Positions 5,447 to 9,437 of a stretch of DNA of 9,437 nucleotides are shown piece by piece. The notes under the pieces were generated by a model, which saw nothing but the letters and a program-made list of their open reading frames with translations, had not been told where the DNA came from and did not search any database. The stretch's first letter is position 1. Every line of letters begins with the position of its first letter. This DNA comes from an uncultured Clostridia bacterium (GTDB lineage Bacteria > Bacillota > Clostridia > Oscillospirales > Acutalibacteraceae): assembly GCA_946006915.1 (NCBI GenBank), contig CAMFZK010000034.1, positions 1 through 9,437 on the forward strand, read 5' to 3'. Both the position numbers and the translations under genes were made by a program.

Positions 5447-6841
5447 TTGGTATTCAGCAGTTTAAAATTCATATTCATTTTTATGCCAGTGTTTTTCGGT
5501 TGCTACTATATCGTACCCGATAAAATAAAGAATTTTGTATTGCTTATCGGCAGTTTATGTTTTTACCTTGCAGGCACCGTCCGTAACCCCGAACATTTTG
5601 TATTGTTTATATTAAGCATTCTTGCGGATTTTACAATCGGTATAGGAATTGAAAAAATCCCTGCACATAAGAAGTTATTATTAACCGCAGGTATAGTTTT
5701 TCATTTAATCAATTTTGCCGTATTTAAGTATTCCGGTTTTGTAATAAATGAAATGGGCAGATTAAATCCGAGCTTTAATTTTACGGCAGATGTTGTATTG
5801 CCTATCGGCATTTCTTTTTACACCTTTCAAGGAATTTCATACATTGTTGATGTTTACAGAGGAAATGCAAAAGCAGAAAAAAATTTGTTTAGATACGCTG
5901 TATATATTTCAATGTTTGAGCAACTTATAGCAGGTCCTATTGTCACTTACGGTCAGGTAGAAAAAGAACTGTATAAACGGAAAATCAAAGTATTATCTGT
6001 ACTTAAAGGTATGGGGGTGTTTATTTTCGGCTTGGGATTAAAAGTATTACTTGCTAATCCTATCGGAAAACTGTGGTCACAAACTTGCGCAATCGGGTTT
6101 GAAAGCATATCTACACCGCTTGCCTGGATGGCGATAACAGCATTTTCTTTTCAAATATATTTCGATTTTTTCGGTTATTCTTTAATGGCAATCGGACTTG
6201 GGAAAATGCTTGGATTTAAACTGCCGAAAAATTTCGACCATCCCTACATAAGTCTGACTATGACCGAATTTTGGCGGCGGTGGCATATAACACTGGGGAG
6301 TTGGTTTAGAGAGTATGTATATATCCCGCTTGGCGGAAATCGCAACGGCAAAATTGCTACTGTCACAAATCTGCTTATCGTATGGTTGCTTACGGGATTA
6401 TGGCACGGTGCAGGATATAATTTTGTTTTGTGGGGTACGGTTCTGTTTCTTATTATAATACTCGAAAAATTCTTTATAGGAAAATACCTTAATAAAATGC
6501 CTGTAATTGCTCACCTTTATATGCTTATACTGATTCCGGTTACTTGGGCAATATTCGCAATCGACGATATTGGGCAACTCTGGGTATTTTTCACTCGGCT
6601 GTTTCCGTTTTTCGGGCAGGGCGTATGGTCGATATTTCGGTATGACTACATAAAATACTTAAATTTATATTATCCGTTTTTTATTGCAGGTATACTCTTC
6701 TCGACAAAATTACCGTTCCGTATTTTGAAACGAATTAAAAGCCGTGTTGTTATAGGATTACTTCTTGCAGTAATATTCGGTGCAAGCGTTTATTGTATGT
6801 ACCGCGGTTTTGACGATCCGTTTTTATATTTTAGATTTTAA
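5447..6841 (+). CDS. MBOAT-family O-acyltransferase (AlgI/DltB type)
   Basis: This multi-pass membrane enzyme transfers an acyl group across the membrane to an extracytoplasmic acceptor. From the TTG start it is 464 aa and opens MVFSSLKFIFIF, the usual AlgI-type beginning. The open frame extends further upstream (to 5303) but that runs through the clpC terminator. The core motif is FWRRWHITLGSWFREYVYIP (275-294), with the catalytic-region histidine H320 in GLWHGAG (317-323). Many hydrophobic helices flank these. The C-terminus PFLYFRF (458-464) is an aromatic tail seen in AlgI-like members. The family includes AlgI, PatA and DltB. No dltA or dltC is nearby, so D-alanylation is not supported, and acetylation of peptidoglycan or another glycan is the better guess. 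The SGNH partner follows after 13 nt. Family firm, acceptor unknown. Confidence 0.92.
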   Translation: MVFSSLKFIFIFMPVFFGCYYIVPDKIKNFVLLIGSLCFYLAGTVRNPEHFVLFILSILADFTIGIGIEKIPAHKKLLLTAGIVFHLINFAVFKYSGFVINEMGRLNPSFNFTADVVLPIGISFYTFQGISYIVDVYRGNAKAEKNLFRYAVYISMFEQLIAGPIVTYGQVEKELYKRKIKVLSVLKGMGVFIFGLGLKVLLANPIGKLWSQTCAIGFESISTPLAWMAITAFSFQIYFDFFGYSLMAIGLGKMLGFKLPKNFDHPYISLTMTEFWRRWHITLGSWFREYVYIPLGGNRNGKIATVTNLLIVWLLTGLWHGAGYNFVLWGTVLFLIIILEKFFIGKYLNKMPVIAHLYMLILIPVTWAIFAIDDIGQLWVFFTRLFPFFGQGVWSIFRYDYIKYLNLYYPFFIAGILFSTKLPFRILKRIKSRVVIGLLLAVIFGASVYCMYRGFDDPFLYFRF

Positions 6842-6854
6842 GAGGTAAAGAATA

Positions 6855-7685
6855 ATGAAAAAGTCAAATTTAGTTACGCTTTTGTCCTTAGGCATTTTAA
6901 TTGTTGCCGTTATACTGTTTATGTTGTTTTGGAAAATCCGCTCTGACAGCCCCGGCACAAAAACCGAAAGCAGTTCTGCAACACAAAGCAATATTATAAC
7001 GGATTCTAAAGACGCTTCGGAAGATATAAGTTCTACGGAAACAGAGGACAGTTCTGAAGTAAGTACATCTATAGAAGAGAATATCACATCGAAGCCGAAT
7101 ACCAATACTTATATGGGTGATTCTTTATTTATCGGCGATTCAAGGACAGTAGGACTTATGGAGTACGGAGGTATCGACGGCGCAGATTATTTTTGTACGG
7201 TAGGAATGAGCGTTTATAATATTCATAAAAAGCCCGTTTCTGTTCCAAATGTCGGCAAGGTGACTTTGACTGAGTTGCTGAACGGCAAAAAGTATGGTAA
7301 AATATATATAATGCTCGGCGTCAATGAAGTGGGATACAAATTCAGTACCACCGCCGAAAAATACAGTGAATTGATTGGGTTTATAAAAGACAAACAACCT
7401 AATGCTGTTATTTTTATTCAGGCAAATCTGCACGTTTCAAAAAGCCGTTCGGATAGTGATAAGGTGGTAAATAATACTGCTATTAACGGATTAAACGCAG
7501 AATTGTCAAAACTTGCTGACGGTAAAAGCAAATTTTATCTTGACGCTAATATTTTATTTGATGATGAGGCGGGCGGATTATCTGCCGATAAATCTGAAGA
7601 TAGTACCCATCTCTATGCTAAATATTACAAAGAGTGGGGCGAGTGGATTGTAAGACAGACGGCTTCGCTAATCGGGGAGGGATGA
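6855..7685 (+). CDS. membrane-anchored SGNH/GDSL esterase-like protein
   Basis: At 276 aa it has an N-terminal signal anchor (about 6-26), a Ser/Thr/Glu-rich linker (30-80) that would span the wall side, and then an SGNH hydrolase domain. The blocks visible are FIGDSRTVG (92-100, nucleophile S96), G117 in TVGMS, GVNE (155-158, N157) and DSTH (249-252, D249 and H252), so the Ser-Asp-His triad plus oxyanion Gly/Asn is complete. Such proteins pair with MBOATs as the extracytoplasmic transferase or esterase (PatB, AlgJ/AlgX, DltD). This one is shorter than DltD or AlgX and is closer in size to a single SGNH domain. The start ATG follows AGAGGT (6841-6846) with 8 nt spacing, 13 nt after the MBOAT stop, so they are co-transcribed. 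Likely role: placing or removing acyl groups on the envelope polymer served by the MBOAT; the direction is not decidable here. Confidence 0.85.
   Translation: MKKSNLVTLLSLGILIVAVILFMLFWKIRSDSPGTKTESSSATQSNIITDSKDASEDISSTETEDSSEVSTSIEENITSKPNTNTYMGDSLFIGDSRTVGLMEYGGIDGADYFCTVGMSVYNIHKKPVSVPNVGKVTLTELLNGKKYGKIYIMLGVNEVGYKFSTTAEKYSELIGFIKDKQPNAVIFIQANLHVSKSRSDSDKVVNNTAINGLNAELSKLADGKSKFYLDANILFDDEAGGLSADKSEDSTHLYAKYYKEWGEWIVRQTASLIGEG
7674..7681 (+). promoter_or_regulatory. ribosome binding site deciding the sigma-factor start
   Basis: GGGGAGGG (7674-7681) directly abuts ATG 7682, which is too close for that codon, but lies 6 nt before TTG 7688. The site sits in the last codons of the SGNH gene, so translation of the two is probably coupled. 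Confidence 0.55.
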
Positions 7686-7687
7686 TT

Positions 7688-8176
7688 TTGACCGACAAAG
7701 ACGCATTTTGTGAAAATATACGGCTTTGTGAAAAAGCAATGTATTCATTGGCTTTTTCTATAGTCAGAAGTGATTCCGATGCCGGAGAAATAATCAGCGA
7801 ATCCATATACCGTGCTTATAAAAATTTGGGTACATTAAAAAATGAAAACTCTTTTAAGCCGTGGATTTTGCGTATTGTTCATAACACTGCAGTTGAAATG
7901 ATACGCAAAAATTCAAAAATAATACCCACGGAAACAACACTTTACAACACCTGCGACAGTAACGGGGAGGATATAACAGTAAAACTTGCTGTTCGGGATG
8001 CGGTGGAAAGGTTAAAGCAACCGTACCGAACGGTTGTTGTACTGTTTTACTATGAAAATCTTTCGGTATCAAAAATCGCACAAATTACAAACACCAATAC
8101 TGTTGCGGTAAAAAAGCAGCTTTCCCGTGCCAGAAAGATGTTGCGAGAATTTTTTAAGGAGGATTTTAACGGATGA
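7688..8176 (+). CDS. ECF-type RNA polymerase sigma factor, SigV-like by context
   Basis: This 162-aa protein carries only sigma region 2 (about 14-77, with YSLAFSIVRSDSDAGEIISE and SFKPWILRIVHNTAVEMIRK) and region 4 (about 103-157, helix-turn-helix ENLSVSKIAQITNTNTVAVK followed by LSRARKMLRE). That is the ECF (group 4) layout. It would direct RNA polymerase to envelope-stress promoters such as the candidate at 5387-5415. The start is ambiguous: TTG 7688 has ideal spacing to GGGGAGGG, while ATG 7682 overlaps the upstream stop as ATGA. The frame stays open back to 7634, but that part is SGNH coding sequence. It overlaps the anti-sigma gene by ATGA (8173-8176), the classic arrangement for stoichiometric expression. 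Naming it SigV rests on the partner, not on a diagnostic residue. Confidence 0.9.
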   Translation: MTDKDAFCENIRLCEKAMYSLAFSIVRSDSDAGEIISESIYRAYKNLGTLKNENSFKPWILRIVHNTAVEMIRKNSKIIPTETTLYNTCDSNGEDITVKLAVRDAVERLKQPYRTVVVLFYYENLSVSKIAQITNTNTVAVKKQLSRARKMLREFFKEDFNG

Positions 8177-9063
8177 ATGATTTTGATAAATATATAAAAA
8201 ACAAAGCAGCAGAAGAACGGAGCGAGATTCCGGATTCTGTTAAACTCCGTATAGAAGAAACCCTTGCTGACCTGCCTGAAAAGAAACCTAATGTAAAACA
8301 AATTCGTATATTACCCCGTATTGCGGCTTCGGCGGCTTGCTTTGTTTTTATAATACTTTTCCTATTGCCTAATGTGAGTGTAACATACGCACAGGAATTG
8401 GAGCAAATCCCCGTAATCGGCAATATTGTCAGGGTAGTAACCATTCGTAATTATTTTTATTCCGATGACAAACACGAAATGGATATTGATGTTCCGAAAA
8501 TAGAGGATAATAACGATGCGGCAGAAAAGATAAATCAGGATATAACCCAATTAACCGAAACTCTTGTTGGGGAATTTTACAAAGAACTTGAACTGGTCGG
8601 CGATGAAGGGCACGGCTCGATTTATCTTGATTATGAGACCGTCACAAACACCGATAACTGGTTCACACTTAAAATAAGAGTTCATGAAGCGGCGGGCAGC
8701 AGTAACACATACTACAAGTTTTACCACATTTATAAGAAAACCAATAAAATTGTGAAACTCGGCGATTTGGCAAAGGATAATAGTTTTTACGATGTGTTGG
8801 TAGGGGAAATCAAAAGACAAATGAAAGTACAGATGGAAAACGACAGCAACATTATCTATTGGTTGGACGACAGCATTATCGGAAAGGATTATGTATCGTT
8901 AACGGAAAACCACAATTTTTACTGGAATGATAATGGTGACTTAGTAATTATTTTTGACAAATACGAAGTAGCCCCGGGTTCAATGGGAACTCCCGAATTT
9001 GTTATAGACAAAGGTGTAATTAAGGATATTTTGAAATCCGAGTTTAAAGATGTTATTTCATAA
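8173..9063 (+). CDS. RsiV-like transmembrane anti-sigma factor (DUF4163/DUF3298 layout)
   Basis: At 296 aa it has a cytoplasmic N-terminus (1-47) that would hold the sigma factor, one TM helix (about 50-69), then a juxtamembrane segment with ELEQIPVIGNIVRVVTIRNY (75-94) and MDIDVPKI (103-110), as in RsiV-type proteins. The ectodomain follows, with a DUF4163-like part (about 112-185) and a DUF3298-like part (about 200-290) that contains the conserved FDKYEVAPGSMGTPEF (261-276). B. subtilis RsiV is 285 aa, binds lysozyme through this region and is then cut by signal peptidase and RasP, releasing SigV. T71-Y-A73 just after the TM helix is a plausible signal-peptidase site. AGGAGG (8157-8162) lies 10 nt before the ATG, inside the sigma gene. 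A lysozyme ligand is inferred from the family, not shown. It ends the operon. Confidence 0.85.
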   Translation: MNDFDKYIKNKAAEERSEIPDSVKLRIEETLADLPEKKPNVKQIRILPRIAASAACFVFIILFLLPNVSVTYAQELEQIPVIGNIVRVVTIRNYFYSDDKHEMDIDVPKIEDNNDAAEKINQDITQLTETLVGEFYKELELVGDEGHGSIYLDYETVTNTDNWFTLKIRVHEAAGSSNTYYKFYHIYKKTNKIVKLGDLAKDNSFYDVLVGEIKRQMKVQMENDSNIIYWLDDSIIGKDYVSLTENHNFYWNDNGDLVIIFDKYEVAPGSMGTPEFVIDKGVIKDILKSEFKDVIS

Positions 9064-9110
9064 TACCGAATATTTACTTTTATCAAATAATTATACACAC
9101 AACTAACAGA

Positions 9111-9145
9111 AACGGAGTTACCTAAAAGATAACTCCGCTTTTGTC
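9111..9145. terminator. bidirectional terminator between anti-sigma gene and recombinase
   Basis: An 8-bp stem, CGGAGTTA (9113-9120) with TAACTCCG (9130-9137), closes a 9-nt loop. CTTTTG and a T-rich stretch follow on the plus strand and TTTCTG on the minus strand. It lies about 50 nt after the anti-sigma stop and 6 nt after the recombinase stop, so it can end both convergent transcripts. Confidence 0.7.
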
Positions 9146-9437
9146 ACTTCTTTTTATTTTGTACCTTACTTAATGGGTTAGAGTCTATTGCGTTTTTAAT
9201 CTGCGAGTCCGAAACGTGGGTGTAAATTTGGGTTGTTCCTAAATTGGAATGACCCAAAATGTCTTTTAAAACACGAATGTCTACCTGACCGTGCTGGTAC
9301 ATAAGGGTTGCTGCGGTGTGACGCAGCTTGTGGGTGGAAAAACCCTGACCGCCGAGTCCCGCCTTTTCAAGATATGTTTTTACAATATGCTGCACCGTTT
9401 TGGGACTGATACGGCGGTGGTTACGGCTAATAAACAA
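9144..9437 (-). CDS. tyrosine recombinase / XerC-D-like integrase, C-terminal part (cut by window edge)
   Basis: The last 97 codons are present; the N-terminus lies beyond the right edge. The visible catalytic residues are the HxxR box HKLRH (H36 and R39 of the fragment), H63 in DILGHSN and the nucleophile Y72 in TQIYTHV, spaced as in XerC/XerD. The first catalytic arginine and lysine would be outside the window. The fragment starts LFISRNHRRISPKTVQHIV, a common Xer-type sequence, and ends with a lysine-rich tail NKKK. It could be the housekeeping dimer-resolution recombinase or an integrase of a mobile element. The sequence resembles Xer more than phage integrase, but that is an impression. 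It is convergent with the sigma/anti-sigma operon across a shared terminator. Confidence 0.9.
   Translation of the reverse strand: MFISRNHRRISPKTVQHIVKTYLEKAGLGGQGFSTHKLRHTAATLMYQHGQVDIRVLKDILGHSNLGTTQIYTHVSDSQIKNAIDSNPLSKVQNKKK

Noticed and set aside
5447..7685. dlt-type D-alanylation operon (DltB + DltD)
   Set aside because: There are no dltA, dltC or dltX genes, and the SGNH protein is a short single domain, unlike DltD. The sigma/anti-sigma context points to an OatA- or Pat-like role instead.
7634..7687. Upstream extension of the sigma-factor frame
   Set aside because: It lies within the well-supported SGNH gene end and encodes no sigma sequence; the ribosome binding site is at 7674-7681.
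1..9437. CRISPR arrays, tRNA or rRNA genes, and insertion sequences
   Set aside because: I saw no regularly spaced repeats, no tRNA cloverleaf or rRNA-like segments, and no transposase in the window.

Overview
The window looks like chromosome from a low-GC Bacillota, most likely a class Clostridia gut-type organism (Oscillospirales/Lachnospirales-like). This rests on the complete ctsR-mcsA-mcsB-clpC operon, which is a Bacillota signature, on CtsR operators, on strong AGGAGG-type ribosome binding sites, and on a tiny Cys/Gly/Asn-rich protein of a kind common in Clostridia. A species cannot be assigned from sequence reading alone.

Layout. Positions 1-246 hold no convincing complete gene. They carry a perfect 14-bp inverted repeat, a tandem CTTCACT repeat and a strong extended -10 promoter. 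This promoter drives a 97-aa Dabb-domain protein (247-540, +). A bidirectional terminator (545-588) separates it from a convergent 40-aa cysteine-rich microprotein (616-738, -). From about 800 the class III heat-shock operon runs to 5291. Its promoter is bracketed by two CtsR boxes in inverted orientation, followed by ctsR, mcsA, mcsB and clpC. CtsR represses the operon, McsB (activated by McsA) phosphorylates arginines on CtsR and on damaged proteins, and ClpC unfolds the tagged proteins for ClpP. A terminator closes this block.

The second block (5387-9063, +) is the most interesting part. It is a tight four-gene operon: an AlgI/DltB-type MBOAT O-acyltransferase, a membrane-anchored SGNH/GDSL esterase-like protein, an ECF sigma factor, and an anti-sigma factor with an RsiV-like layout (short cytoplasmic N-terminus, one TM helix, DUF4163/DUF3298-like ectodomain). 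In Bacillus subtilis, SigV-RsiV senses lysozyme and switches on oatA, an acyltransferase-SGNH fusion that O-acetylates peptidoglycan. Here the same logic appears with different parts: a split MBOAT + SGNH pair in place of OatA, placed ahead of the regulators. An ECF-type promoter candidate (TGTCAC, 17 nt, CGTCTA) lies just upstream of the first gene, suggesting autoregulation. My reading is an inducible cell-envelope O-acylation module. The substrate and the inducer are inferred, not shown.

The right edge (9144-9437, -) carries the C-terminal catalytic part of a tyrosine recombinase cut by the window end. It is convergent with the envelope operon across a shared terminator.
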